From Thermus parvatiensis (GTDB taxonomy: Bacteria; Deinococcota; Deinococci; Deinococcales; Thermaceae), in the NCBI RefSeq assembly GCF_001535545.1, contig NZ_CP014141.1:806001-870000 (forward strand): a stretch of 64,000 nt of DNA. Reading direction: 5' to 3'. The notes beneath the pieces are model-generated. The model had not been told where the DNA came from. It saw only the letters and a list, made by a program, of their open reading frames with translations, and searched no databases. Of this stretch, positions 19,141 through 26,797 are shown piece by piece; the first letter of the stretch is position 1, and each line of letters opens with the position of its first letter. Both the position numbers and the translations under genes were made by a program.

Positions 19141-19503
19141 CTAGCGCCCGGGTTGGTCCAGGGTTGCCAAGAGGGCTTCTAACCGCTCTAGCAGTGGGGG
19201 GAGGTCTTGTTCCAGGATGGTCGCCACCACCTCCATGTCCACACCGAAGTACTCGTGGATAAGGAGGTTGCGGGTGGCCACGATTTCCCGCCAGGGGATT
19301 TCGGGGTGAAGGCGCCTGAAGTCCTCAGAAATGCCCCTGGCCGCTTCGCCGAGGATTTCCAAGAGGCGGACGAGGGCGAGGGACGTTTCTTCTTCTGGGG
19401 CGAGACTTCTTAGGTCTTTGCCCCGCGCGATTTCTAGGGCGCGCCTACAGGCGTCCCGCATGTGAAGGAGCCGGATGCGGTCGGAAAGGCTACGCCGCCT
19501 CAT
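19141..19503 (-). CDS. hepT: HepT-type toxin (DUF86 RNase-like)
   Basis: 120 residues of the HEPN/DUF86 family with the RX4-6HXY motif as RNLLIHEYFG near residues 79-88. HepT proteins are ribonuclease toxins whose Tyr is AMPylated by the partner MntA nucleotidyltransferase. The gene overlaps that partner by 14 nt. Its first codons share a 23-bp near-repeat with the sequence upstream of the Uma2 gene at 20354. Confidence 0.85.
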   Translation of the reverse strand: MRRRSLSDRIRLLHMRDACRRALEIARGKDLRSLAPEEETSLALVRLLEILGEAARGISEDFRRLHPEIPWREIVATRNLLIHEYFGVDMEVVATILEQDLPPLLERLEALLATLDQPGR

Positions 19504-19789
19504 GTATGGGGCGGGCCTCCCTTAGGACCTCTTCCCGGAGGTAAGGGCTCAGGCTCCCCAGGGTATGGAGGTCCACCCTGCGCCCGAAGAGGCGGGTCAG
19601 CTCCTCCTGAAGCCTGGCGAAGCCCAGGCCCGGGGTGCGACCGGGAAAGAACTCCACCAGGAGGTCCACGTCGCTTTTCTCGTCGGCCTCGCCCCGGGCG
19701 AAGGAACCAAAGAGAAGGAGGCGCCGGACCCCGTACCGCTGGCATAGCTCCGCCAGGGCTTGGGGGGAGACGGGGGTAGGCAAGGCCAT
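19490..19789 (-). CDS. mntA: MntA-type nucleotidyltransferase antitoxin
   Basis: 99 residues of a minimal nucleotidyltransferase with GSFARGEADEKSDVDLLVEF (GSX10DXD), the catalytic motif of MntA antitoxins. A TAAAAT box (19799-19804, minus strand) lies 9 nt before the ATG. It precedes and overlaps hepT, the usual antitoxin-first order. Confidence 0.87.
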   Translation of the reverse strand: MALPTPVSPQALAELCQRYGVRRLLLFGSFARGEADEKSDVDLLVEFFPGRTPGLGFARLQEELTRLFGRRVDLHTLGSLSPYLREEVLREARPIHEAA

Positions 19790-19811
19790 GACCCCTTCAT
19801 TTTAGCCTGGC

Positions 19812-20354
19812 TTAGAGGCCCTGGTACACCTCGGCGAGGTCCAGGTGCCCCCCTAGGCAGGGGAGGGGAAGCGTGCCTGCCTCTGCCTCCCGGTACACCC
19901 AGCCCTCTCCTTCTCGGTAGTAGCCGAAGGCCCGGGGGGTACGGGAGTCCAGGAGGAGGTAGGCTTGGAGGGTGGGCAGGCTCAGGTACTTGCGGAGCTT
20001 TTCCCTCCGGTCCGTGGCCTCCGTGGAGTCCGAGAGCACCTCTATCACCAGGCAGGGCTTCTCCTTGTAGTATTCCCCGGGGTCTTCCTGGCAGACCACC
20101 ATGAGGTCCGGGTAGTAGACCGTGGCCGCGTCCACCTTGAGCCGCATGCCGCTGGCATAGAGGCGGCAGCCCCGCTTCCGAGCCAGGGGGCCAAGGGCCA
20201 GGACCAGGTTCACCACCACCCGGTTGTGCCGATCGCTGGCCCCGGCCATGGCGTGGGGGAAGCCTTCCACCAGCTCGTGCTTCACCGGGGCTTCCCGCTC
20301 CAAGGCGAGGTACTCTTCCAAGGTCAGGGGCCGCACCTGTTTGGCCGCGCCCAT
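19812..20354 (-). CDS. Uma2-family protein, second subtype
   Basis: 180 residues from ATG 20354, preferred because TACACT lies 6 nt upstream; an in-frame ATG at 20396 would add 14 residues. Motifs are RPLTLEEYLALEREAPVKHELVEGFPHAMAGAS, YYPDLMVVCQ, CLVIEVLSDSTEATDRREKLRKYL and LQAYLLLDSR. The PD...E-V-K residues of the nuclease fold are kept. Divergent in sequence from the Uma2 copies in the leu operon. Confidence 0.86.
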   Translation of the reverse strand: MGAAKQVRPLTLEEYLALEREAPVKHELVEGFPHAMAGASDRHNRVVVNLVLALGPLARKRGCRLYASGMRLKVDAATVYYPDLMVVCQEDPGEYYKEKPCLVIEVLSDSTEATDRREKLRKYLSLPTLQAYLLLDSRTPRAFGYYREGEGWVYREAEAGTLPLPCLGGHLDLAEVYQGL

Positions 20355-20430
20355 GGCTAGAGTGTAGCGCAGGCCGGAAAGCCTACGCCGCCTCATGGCG
20401 GGACGGCCACCCCCTGGGCCGCCCGGTGGC

Positions 20431-20811
20431 TTAGCGGAGAAAGGTGAGGACGGCCAGGGCCGCCGCCAGGGCGGTGAAGTAGAGCATGAGCTTGTTGAAG
20501 GCGGTGTTGATCTCCGCCTTCACCTCCTGGCGGAGGCTCGCCATCTCCTGCCGCAGGCTTTGGATTTCCCCGCGCAGCTCGGTGGTCTCCGCCTTCATCT
20601 CCTGCCGCAGGCTTTGGATCTCTGCCTTGATTTCCTGGCGGAGGCCGTTGAACTTTTCCTCCACCTCCCGGCGCAGGCCCCCAATCTCCGCCTTCACCTC
20701 CTGGCGGAGGAGGTCCACCCGCCCCTCCAGGGAGGTGACCTGGCCCGGGAGGGTGGCCATGACCCCCTCCACGATCCCCTCCAGCTTGTAGAGGCGCTCC
20801 TCCGTGGTCAT
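20431..20811 (-). CDS. Repeat-rich coiled-coil protein with C-terminal membrane anchor
   Basis: 126 residues from ATG 20811, which has a TACCTT box 7 nt upstream. Residues 10-100 are a long coiled coil built from recurring 11-residue units of the form LRQE(V/M/I)KAEI, with matching repeats in the DNA. The tail FNKLMLYFTALAAALAVLTFLR is one membrane helix. This resembles DUF1640-type or apolipoprotein-like bacterial coiled-coil anchors, but I cannot assign a function. No partner is evident nearby. Confidence 0.65.
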   Translation of the reverse strand: MTTEERLYKLEGIVEGVMATLPGQVTSLEGRVDLLRQEVKAEIGGLRREVEEKFNGLRQEIKAEIQSLRQEMKAETTELRGEIQSLRQEMASLRQEVKAEINTAFNKLMLYFTALAAALAVLTFLR

Positions 20812-21019
20812 TGCCCTCAAGGTAGCACAGGTTGGAGGCGGGGGGTGGGGAAGGGGGGCACCCCACCGAGGCCCGGAGGGGCCAGGCTCAGCGCCGCCCG
20901 GTCGCCCGCCCTGGCCGGGGCCCCCACACGGCCTGCGCTCTACCTGGGCTTCCCGCTTCTGGGCCGGGTGTTCTGCCGGACCCGGGGGCTACTCCGTCTG
21001 GGCCATGGCCCCGGTTTGG

Positions 21020-22369
21020 TCAGCGGTCGTCCGCCGCCTTGCGTAGATAGAGTCCCGCCCCTGCGGCCAGGGCCCACCAGGCCAGGTGGCTGAACTGGGC
21101 GCACTCAAACCAGGTGAGGCCGTAGACCAGGTACGCTACCCCTAGGGCGGCGAGCCCGGGTTCACTCCCCTTTGTGGCGAGCCAGAGGAGGGAGAGGAAG
21201 GCGGCGAGGTAGCCGAGCGCCCCGAAGGGGCCCACGGAGAGGAGGAGGTCCAGGAGGAGGTTGTGGGCTTTGTTGCTGGCGAGGGCGCCCCAGTGCTCCT
21301 TCCCCTCCTGGTCCCGGTAGCGGAAGCCGTAGTCGCCGACCTCCACCACCTCCACGGGCGGAGGGGCGTCCGCCTGAAGGTAGCGCCTCTCTTTCCCGGA
21401 GAAATCGGCCACGAAGGGAAAGGCGAGGCCGAAGCCGTCAAAGCCGTAGCCCCAGGGGTTTCGGGCGATGGCCTCCAGGCTCAGGGTCCAGAAGCGGAGG
21501 CGGCCCGAGGAGAAGGCGTCCGGGTCCTCCAGGGTGAGGGCGGGCATGGCCCGGTCCACGGCGGCGAGGTCCAGGGTCCGCGCTCCGAGGAAGGCCCCGT
21601 AGCTGGCCAAGAGGGCGGCGAAGACCCCGAGCCAGGCCCGGCCGTCCCGGTGCCAGGGATAGAGGGCGGCGAGGCCGCCGAGGAGGGCCAAGTAGGCGCC
21701 ACGGGTGTAGGTGAACCAGAGGGCGAAGCTGAGGAAGGCGAAGAGCCCGAGGAAGGCTTTTGACCTTCGCCTGAGGTAAGTGGCCGCGGCGAGGACCCCG
21801 GCCATGGCCAGGACCGCCGCCACGTGCCCGCGGTGCGAGGTGAGGCCGATGGGCATCTGCCCGCGCCAGATGGTGGAGAGGAGAGGGTCGCCGCCGGGGT
21901 AGGTCTGGCCGAGGGTGGCCGTGTAGTCCAGGCGCCAGTCCCAAAGGGCCTGGGGCAGCACGGAGAGGGCCTGCACGGCCCCGGCGGCGAGGACTGCGTA
22001 GAGCTGAGAACGGTAGAGGCCGGGGCGGAAGTGGAGGAGGAGGGCCGTGCCCAGGGCGAGGGCCCCCACCGTGACCCAGTAGGCGAAGCCGTCCCCCATG
22101 GTGCTCTGCCCGAACCAGGCCCGAAAGGGGAAGGGGCTTCGGAGGGCGGCGTGGGCCCCGGCGGCGAGGAAGACCGCAAACCCCAAAAGGAAGGGCCAAA
22201 GGGGGCGCACGCGGGGGCGCGCCCGGGGGAGGAGAGGAAGGAGGTAGACCCAGGTGGCGGCGGTCCAGAGAACCAGGGCCCAGGTCTTAGGCTCGGTCCA
22301 GATCCCCGCGCGGGGGGTGCCGAGGGGGTTGATGAGGGCCAAGCTGAGAAAAGCCAGGAACCCCAACAT
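21020..22369 (-). CDS. O-antigen ligase/polymerase-like membrane protein
   Basis: 449 residues with about eleven hydrophobic helices and a large extracytoplasmic loop near residues 300-380 (including FSGKERRYLQADAPPPVEV). The block RGHVAAVLAMAG, the FTYTRGAYLALLGGL segment and the loop pattern match the Wzy/WaaL (O-antigen ligase) superfamily. In pilin-linked positions such proteins may be pilin glycosyltransferases. Here it lies directly downstream of pilA4, beyond a strong terminator, so pilin glycosylation is a plausible inference, not shown. Confidence 0.72.
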   Translation of the reverse strand: MLGFLAFLSLALINPLGTPRAGIWTEPKTWALVLWTAATWVYLLPLLPRARPRVRPLWPFLLGFAVFLAAGAHAALRSPFPFRAWFGQSTMGDGFAYWVTVGALALGTALLLHFRPGLYRSQLYAVLAAGAVQALSVLPQALWDWRLDYTATLGQTYPGGDPLLSTIWRGQMPIGLTSHRGHVAAVLAMAGVLAAATYLRRRSKAFLGLFAFLSFALWFTYTRGAYLALLGGLAALYPWHRDGRAWLGVFAALLASYGAFLGARTLDLAAVDRAMPALTLEDPDAFSSGRLRFWTLSLEAIARNPWGYGFDGFGLAFPFVADFSGKERRYLQADAPPPVEVVEVGDYGFRYRDQEGKEHWGALASNKAHNLLLDLLLSVGPFGALGYLAAFLSLLWLATKGSEPGLAALGVAYLVYGLTWFECAQFSHLAWWALAAGAGLYLRKAADDR

Positions 22370-22384
22370 GCTCTGAGAAATTCA

Positions 22385-22405
22385 GGCCCCCGCTTGACGG
22401 GGGCC
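22385..22405 (-). terminator. Terminator downstream of pilA4
   Basis: Perfect 8-bp stem CGGGGGCC/GGCCCCCG with a 5-nt loop in the gap between pilA4 and the O-antigen-ligase-like gene. It would end or reduce the abundant pilin transcript. Confidence 0.7.
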
Positions 22406-22432
22406 TTCTAATCCTTCACGTAGGAGGTTAGC

Positions 22433-22807
22433 CTAGCTGCCGCTGCCGCTGCCGAAGGTTAGTTGCCCGGTGGAGCTGTCGTAAGTCACCGTAGTTTTTG
22501 ACCCACCCGAGTAGGTGACTGTGACTCGGAAATTGTTGTTGTTGTCAGTAGTCGTTACGGTGCAGTTTTGCACTACGGCAGGCTTGGTAACCGAGGTAGG
22601 GCACGTTGTGGCCGTAACTTGCCCCGTAGCGGGGTCCCGAGTGGCCTCAATTTCAGTAGCCACGTTGCGCGTGTAGGCCACCGCAGCCGTGTCGTTCGCC
22701 CGCTTCCTAGCGTTAAGAAGGTTGGGGATCAGCACAGCCGCAAGGATGGCGATGATGACGATGACGATCAGAAGCTCAATCAGGGTGAAGCCTTTCGCGT
22801 TCCGCAT
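22433..22807 (-). CDS. pilA4: Major type IV pilin PilA4
   Basis: 124 residues. The class III signal MRNAKG ends at Gly before FTLIELLIVIVIIAILAAV, with the conserved Glu5; prepilin peptidase would cut after Gly6. The mature chain is small and Thr/Asn-rich, with two Cys (TTCPTS and VQNCTV) that probably form the C-terminal disulphide, and ends in a Gly-Ser tail. In T. thermophilus PilA4 is the main subunit of the DNA-uptake pilus; the same neighbours (comZ and other pilins) support the name. RBS is AGGAGG. A strong promoter lies about 140 nt upstream. Confidence 0.9.
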   Translation of the reverse strand: MRNAKGFTLIELLIVIVIIAILAAVLIPNLLNARKRANDTAAVAYTRNVATEIEATRDPATGQVTATTCPTSVTKPAVVQNCTVTTTDNNNNFRVTVTYSGGSKTTVTYDSSTGQLTFGSGSGS

Positions 22808-22995
22808 ACTTCTTTTCCTCCTAAGGTTTCCCGCGCCTATATGTATCGCGCGGCCATGAGTGCCTGAAGCCGACTTGCCTTCTTTCCGCCTAGCCTTATC
22901 CGCCTTCCCGCGCCTTTCTTATCCCTTTCTCACCTCCTTCCGAGGGCTATTCTTTCCCTTCGCCCCCCTGCTGTCAACTCCCCCTTTTGGGGGAG
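22808..22995 (-). promoter_or_regulatory. pilA4 promoter with C5-A4-G5 palindrome and long 5' UTR
   Basis: On the minus strand CTCCCCCAAAAGGGGGAG (22995-22978) is followed at once by the consensus -35 TTGACA (22977-22972), a 17-nt spacer and AAGAAT (22954-22949). About 135 nt of untranslated leader follow, with an AGGAGG site before the ATG and a CGCG...CGCG inverted repeat near 22835-22855. The palindrome could be an operator or the 3' end of the upstream transcription unit. Confidence 0.65.
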
Positions 22996-23078
22996 CCAAC
23001 TTCAGGATGGGGGAGGGGTGTGAAAGCGGTGTGAAAGCCGGACCCACCCCGCTGCCTGGAGCGGGCTTGGGCTAAGGA

Positions 23079-24569
23079 TTACCTCCGGCTCAGGACCACG
23101 GGCCGGGGCCGGGTGCCAGTCTCTGTGTTGGGCAGGTCGCTGTTGAGGGCGTTGGAGTTTTGGATGTAGAACTGCCCCCCGCCGTTTCGGATGGTGCCCC
23201 CGAGGCTCACCGCTCCGCCGATAAAGGCTCCGGTACCGTTGAAGGTGATGGTCCCCCCCGCCCACATGAAGGCGTGGGTGTCCGCCCGGCCGTTGAAGGT
23301 GATGTCCCCCTCGCTCACCACTAGGAGGGCGCGGTTGTTCAGCAGGTCGGCCCCGCCGTTAAAGTTGAGGGACTGCCGGGAGGCGAGGGTGGAGTCCCCC
23401 TTGAAGGTGGCGTCGTTGTTGAGGTTGACGGTGCCGTTCGCGAAGAACTTGCTGTCCGTGGCCTGCACGTTTCCCAGGTTCAGCCCACCCTGGGCCGCCA
23501 CCTTGACCCTTTCCAGGGTGGCGGCGCCGTTCACCTGGAAGGTGCCCCCCACGTAGAAGGTCACGTCGCGGAGCGTGGTGTTGTTGGGAAGGGTGACGTT
23601 CCCCTGGACGCAGACCCTGCTTCCGGAGAAGAGGGGAAGGGCTTGGGCCAGAAGGGCGTTGACGTTGCTGGTGTTGGGCGTGATCCCCTTGCTGGTGAGG
23701 AAGGCCAACAGCTCGCCCGCCTGACCGGGGTCCAAAGAGGTGAGGGTGTACTGGCAAAAGCCTTTGGTTTGGGCGTCCTGAAAGGGGCTTGTAACGCGGA
23801 CCCCTAGGCTCCCTTGGCTGATCGCGTCCACGTCGGGTCTTTGGATGCGGGTCGCCTGGTCCCAGCGCACGGCTCTGCCCGTGACGGCGTCCAGGCACGT
23901 AAGGTTGGGGTCGGAGGGGGTCTGGTACACCGGGCAGACCTGGTACCTGGGCGTGGAGCCGTTGCAGACCACCCTGTTGTTCCCGCTCGCATTGCACTGG
24001 GTGCCCGTTACCCCTTGTCCCCCCGTGATGGGCGGCGGGTTGACCTGGTTAATCCCGCGGCAGTTACTTCCGTCCTCGTCGCACACCCGGATCTGGCCCG
24101 AGAGGTTGGCGTAGCCTTGGTCGGCGTGGAGCCGGCTTCCCCAGAGGTCCACCCCCCCGTTGATAGTGATGCGCCCGCCGCTAATCCATCCCTGGCCAAA
24201 CAGGGGGTTTTGCGCCTGAGTGGGAACGCTCTGGAGGCGCACCACGGCCACGGCGGTGTGCCGGGCGAGGCCCATCTGCCCCTGGCTTTCCACCCGGATC
24301 TCGTTCCCCTGGGCCCCCTGGGGGGTCAGGGAAACCTGGTAGCCTTGGCCGGGGAGGGTTTGGGGTGCGCTTAAGGCCGTTTTGCCGTGGAGGTAGGCCA
24401 GGGCGTGGTCCACGCCCGCTTCCGCCCGCTGGCGGGCCTGGGCCCGGTTTAGGAGGTCACCCCCGGTCTTAAGGTTGCCTAGGGCGCTTTGCACCATGGC
24501 CAGGGAGAAGGCGAGGACCGCCATCATTCCCACGAGAGCCACCACCAGCGCTATGCCTTTTGCGTTCAT
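23079..24569 (-). CDS. comZ: ComZ-type PilX-like protein of the DNA-uptake pilus
   Basis: 496 residues. The prepilin-like N terminus MNAKGIALVVALVGMMAVLAF resembles PilX minor pilins, and the rest is a long Gly/Asn-rich region with repeating short strands (ITINGGVDLWG, DITFNGRADTHAF, TITFNGTGAF), predicted to form a beta-solenoid, plus several Cys pairs (CDEDGSNCR, CNASGNNRVVCNG). In T. thermophilus the comZ product is needed for natural transformation and is linked to PilA4. RBS AGGAGGTG precedes the ATG at 24569. Confidence 0.85.
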   Translation of the reverse strand: MNAKGIALVVALVGMMAVLAFSLAMVQSALGNLKTGGDLLNRAQARQRAEAGVDHALAYLHGKTALSAPQTLPGQGYQVSLTPQGAQGNEIRVESQGQMGLARHTAVAVVRLQSVPTQAQNPLFGQGWISGGRITINGGVDLWGSRLHADQGYANLSGQIRVCDEDGSNCRGINQVNPPPITGGQGVTGTQCNASGNNRVVCNGSTPRYQVCPVYQTPSDPNLTCLDAVTGRAVRWDQATRIQRPDVDAISQGSLGVRVTSPFQDAQTKGFCQYTLTSLDPGQAGELLAFLTSKGITPNTSNVNALLAQALPLFSGSRVCVQGNVTLPNNTTLRDVTFYVGGTFQVNGAATLERVKVAAQGGLNLGNVQATDSKFFANGTVNLNNDATFKGDSTLASRQSLNFNGGADLLNNRALLVVSEGDITFNGRADTHAFMWAGGTITFNGTGAFIGGAVSLGGTIRNGGGQFYIQNSNALNSDLPNTETGTRPRPVVLSRR

Positions 24570-24582
24570 CCCACACCTCCTT

Positions 24583-25293
24583 TCAGTGCGCCAGGTTCGG
24601 CGTCTGCACGAGCCACAGCTTCTCCGCACGCAGGCGGCCGTCGCCTGCCGCAGGGGGCAGAGCCAGGAGGCCAGGGGAAAGCCCAGGAGGGTAGTCCAAG
24701 GTACTCCCCGGGGTGAAGGCGGGGGCGCCTCCCCGCACGGGGATGGAGGCCAGGAGGTAGAGGGCCAGGGCGCTCACCTTCGGGGTTGCGCCCTCGGCCC
24801 TCAGGTTCACGGCCTGCGCCTGGCGCCTCCAGGTGCCCCCTTCCAGGTAGGCCACCCGGAAGGCCTCTACCCGGATCTCGTCCCCTCCCAAGACGGGGTT
24901 GGTGGGCGAGGGCGTGCACCCCTCGCCGGTGCAGGCGCCCCAGCGGAAGACCCCCTGGCTCACCCCGTAGCCCGTGCCCCTGACCTGGCCCAGGCTTTCC
25001 CCACAGACCTCCTCCATCCCCGCCTCGCAGAGGAACCAGCCCGTAAGCCCGTCCCCCTCGGGGCTTGGGCTTAGGACCAGGGCCTGGCCCGTGAGGCGGT
25101 AGCCCACGGTGTAAAGCTCCCGGGCCAGGGCAAGGGCGGTGAGGCTAAGCTCGTCGGCGAGCCGCCCCCTCGCCCTTTCCCGCTCCCTGAGGATGGCGCT
25201 GGAGTTTTCCAGGGCCAGCACCACCAGGAAGAGGCTCCCCAGGAGGGCGGAGGCCAGCAGGAGTTCTAGGAGCGAGAACCCGTGCCTTCTCAT
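24583..25293 (-). CDS. pilA3: PilW-like minor pilin (PilA3 position)
   Basis: 236 residues with the prepilin signal MRRHGFSLLELLLASALLGS (cleavage after Gly5, Glu at mature position 5). The large C-terminal domain has Cys pairs (FLCEAGMEEVCGES and GACTGEGC). Its length and place between the PilV-like gene and comZ match pilA3 of T. thermophilus. It overlaps the upstream gene by 4 nt. Confidence 0.78.
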   Translation of the reverse strand: MRRHGFSLLELLLASALLGSLFLVVLALENSSAILRERERARGRLADELSLTALALARELYTVGYRLTGQALVLSPSPEGDGLTGWFLCEAGMEEVCGESLGQVRGTGYGVSQGVFRWGACTGEGCTPSPTNPVLGGDEIRVEAFRVAYLEGGTWRRQAQAVNLRAEGATPKVSALALYLLASIPVRGGAPAFTPGSTLDYPPGLSPGLLALPPAAGDGRLRAEKLWLVQTPNLAH

Positions 25294-25661
25294 GGCCGAT
25301 ACACCACCGTTTCCAGCCGTTTTCCTTCCACTTCCAGGACCACCTGGAAGGCCCGCGCGTCCCCCGAGGTGGGGCAGGTGAGGCCTCCGTCCTGGGCCAC
25401 GCCACAGGGGACGGCGGTGCAGGTGCCCTGCCTGCCCCCGAGAGTTAGGGCGCCGTTGCAAAGGGTGGGGACGCCCTGGGGGTCCTGTCTCAGTCTTTCC
25501 ATGAAGTTTTCCATCTCCCGGACCACGGCCTGGAGCTCCCGGCCTTGCCGGCCCCCGCGCAGGCTCGTCACCTGCAGAGAGGCGAAGGCCAGCACCACCA
25601 CGGCGAGGAGCCCCAAAGCCAGGAGCACCTCCAGCAAGGTAAAGCCTTTACGGGCACCCAT
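25290..25661 (-). CDS. PilV-like minor pilin
   Basis: 123 residues, signal MGARKGFTLLEVLLALGLLAV, with Glu5 and a short globular domain containing PTLCNGAL and GTCTAVPCG. It overlaps the genes on both sides. Such proteins form the initiating minor-pilin complex of type IV pili. In the HB27 cluster an unnamed pilin-like ORF occupies this place. Confidence 0.78.
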   Translation of the reverse strand: MGARKGFTLLEVLLALGLLAVVVLAFASLQVTSLRGGRQGRELQAVVREMENFMERLRQDPQGVPTLCNGALTLGGRQGTCTAVPCGVAQDGGLTCPTSGDARAFQVVLEVEGKRLETVVYRP

Positions 25662-26115
25662 CGCCGCTCACCTCCCGCGCTCTTCCTCCCATGCCCACGC
25701 ACAGGGTGAGGGTCCGCCCGCCCAGGCGCAGGGCCAGGCGCGCCCCCGTGTTGGGCCTCCCCAGGGCGTTGAAGCGAAGGCCGGGGGAGAAGCCGCTCCT
25801 TAGGTCCAGGGCCGCGCCGTACCCTCCCGGGTCAAACCGGCGCAGGACAGCTTCCCTCGCATCGCACGCCCGATTTCGGTTTTCGTCCACGCAGCTTAGG
25901 AGCCCCCGGCCCTCCGGGACCACCGCCACCCCCGTTCCCCTGCGGATGGCCTCGGTGCGGGCGGCGAGGAGGAAGGTCCTGAGCTCGGCCCCCGCCGCCC
26001 GGAGGCGGTAAGCGGTGCTGTAGTTGGTGTAAGCAAGGCTGCCCAGGATGCCCAGGACGGCCAGGACCACGAGAAGTTCCAGCAAGCTGAGGCCGTGTCT
26101 CACCCAAGGAGCCAT
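25648..26115 (-). CDS. pilA2: FimT/GspH-like minor pilin (PilA2 position)
   Basis: 155 residues, signal MAPWVRHGLSLLELLVVLAVLGILGS, then a GspH/FimT-type domain including LLAARTEAIRRGTGVAVVPEG and CVDENRNRACDAREAVLRRF. A TAAAGT box lies 11 nt before the ATG and the C5-N4-G5 palindrome is just upstream. The assignment of the pilA2 name is by position only. Confidence 0.75.
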   Translation of the reverse strand: MAPWVRHGLSLLELLVVLAVLGILGSLAYTNYSTAYRLRAAGAELRTFLLAARTEAIRRGTGVAVVPEGRGLLSCVDENRNRACDAREAVLRRFDPGGYGAALDLRSGFSPGLRFNALGRPNTGARLALRLGGRTLTLCVGMGGRAREVSGDGCP

Positions 26116-26126
26116 TTCGCTAAACC

Positions 26127-26169
26127 ACTTTAGGAGCTCGCCCTCGGGTGCGCATCCCCCAAATGGGGG
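26127..26169 (-). promoter_or_regulatory. pilA2 promoter with CCCCCATTTGGGGG palindrome
   Basis: Minus strand: CCCCCATTTGGGGG (26169-26156) directly followed by a weak -35 (ATGCGC, 26155-26150), exactly 17 nt, and TAAAGT (26132-26127). The weak -35 next to a palindrome suggests an activator-dependent promoter. The same 14-mer occurs at 41130-41143 before the other prepilin cluster. Confidence 0.6.
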
Positions 26170-26640
26170 TCACTCCAGGCGGGCCCGGCCCTGCTGGGAG
26201 ATGACCACCTTGCGGGTGGCGCCCCCTGAGGTGAGGACGAGCGTGGCGGTGATGGGCTTGGCCGGGATGCCCCGGGGGTCAAAGAGAAGAGGCATGTTGC
26301 CGAGGGCGCTCTTCTCCGGGTCCAGGCGCACCCGGGCCCAGTCCCCTTGGCCGAAGCGGGTCGCGCCGAACTCCTCCCCGGGGTCGTAGCGGCGGTTGGC
26401 GTTTTGGTCCACGAAGAGCAGGTAACCCCCCGCTCCTTCGGTGAACACCTGAAGGCCCACGAAGGTGTTCCGGCGGATGGCCTCCAGCCGTGCCCGGGTC
26501 ACCTGGGCGGCGAGGGAGCGGGCGGCCTGGTCCAGGGCGAGGCGGTTGGGGGAAAGAAGTGGAAGGGCCAGCCCTAGGAGGACCCCCAGGATGCCCAAGA
26601 CCAGCAGGAGCTCCAAAAGGGTAAGGCCCCGCCGCGTCAT
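26170..26640 (-). CDS. pilA1: FimT/GspH-like minor pilin (PilA1 position)
   Basis: 156 residues from ATG 26640 (MTRRGLTLLELLLVLGILGV), with Glu at mature position 5, then a FimT-like domain: TRARLEAIRRNTFVGLQVF and LFVDQNANRRYDPGEEF. A TAAACT box lies 11 nt upstream of the ATG. First gene of the cluster, back to back with the ypdA gene. Confidence 0.77.
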   Translation of the reverse strand: MTRRGLTLLELLLVLGILGVLLGLALPLLSPNRLALDQAARSLAAQVTRARLEAIRRNTFVGLQVFTEGAGGYLLFVDQNANRRYDPGEEFGATRFGQGDWARVRLDPEKSALGNMPLLFDPRGIPAKPITATLVLTSGGATRKVVISQQGRARLE

Positions 26641-26797
26641 CTTCGGTTTAAGTTTAGCGAATGGAATCCAGAATCGGAAGGCGCGTTTGAGGTTTTTCAA
26701 GCTTCAGGCCAGGAGGTCCGAGGACGCGGCCCAAGCGCCTGGGCCCTTGTGAGCCACCCCACGGGGGAGGCCTGCCCGTTGCCGTAAACTCAGGGCC

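Noticed and set aside
20355..20396. Uma2 start at 20396 (14 extra residues)
   Set aside because: The -10 box TACACT lies downstream of that ATG and 6 nt before the ATG at 20354.
20820..21019. Possible short gene between the coiled-coil gene and the O-antigen-ligase-like gene
   Set aside because: Open frames there lack start signals and recognisable composition; I see nothing certain in these 200 bases.
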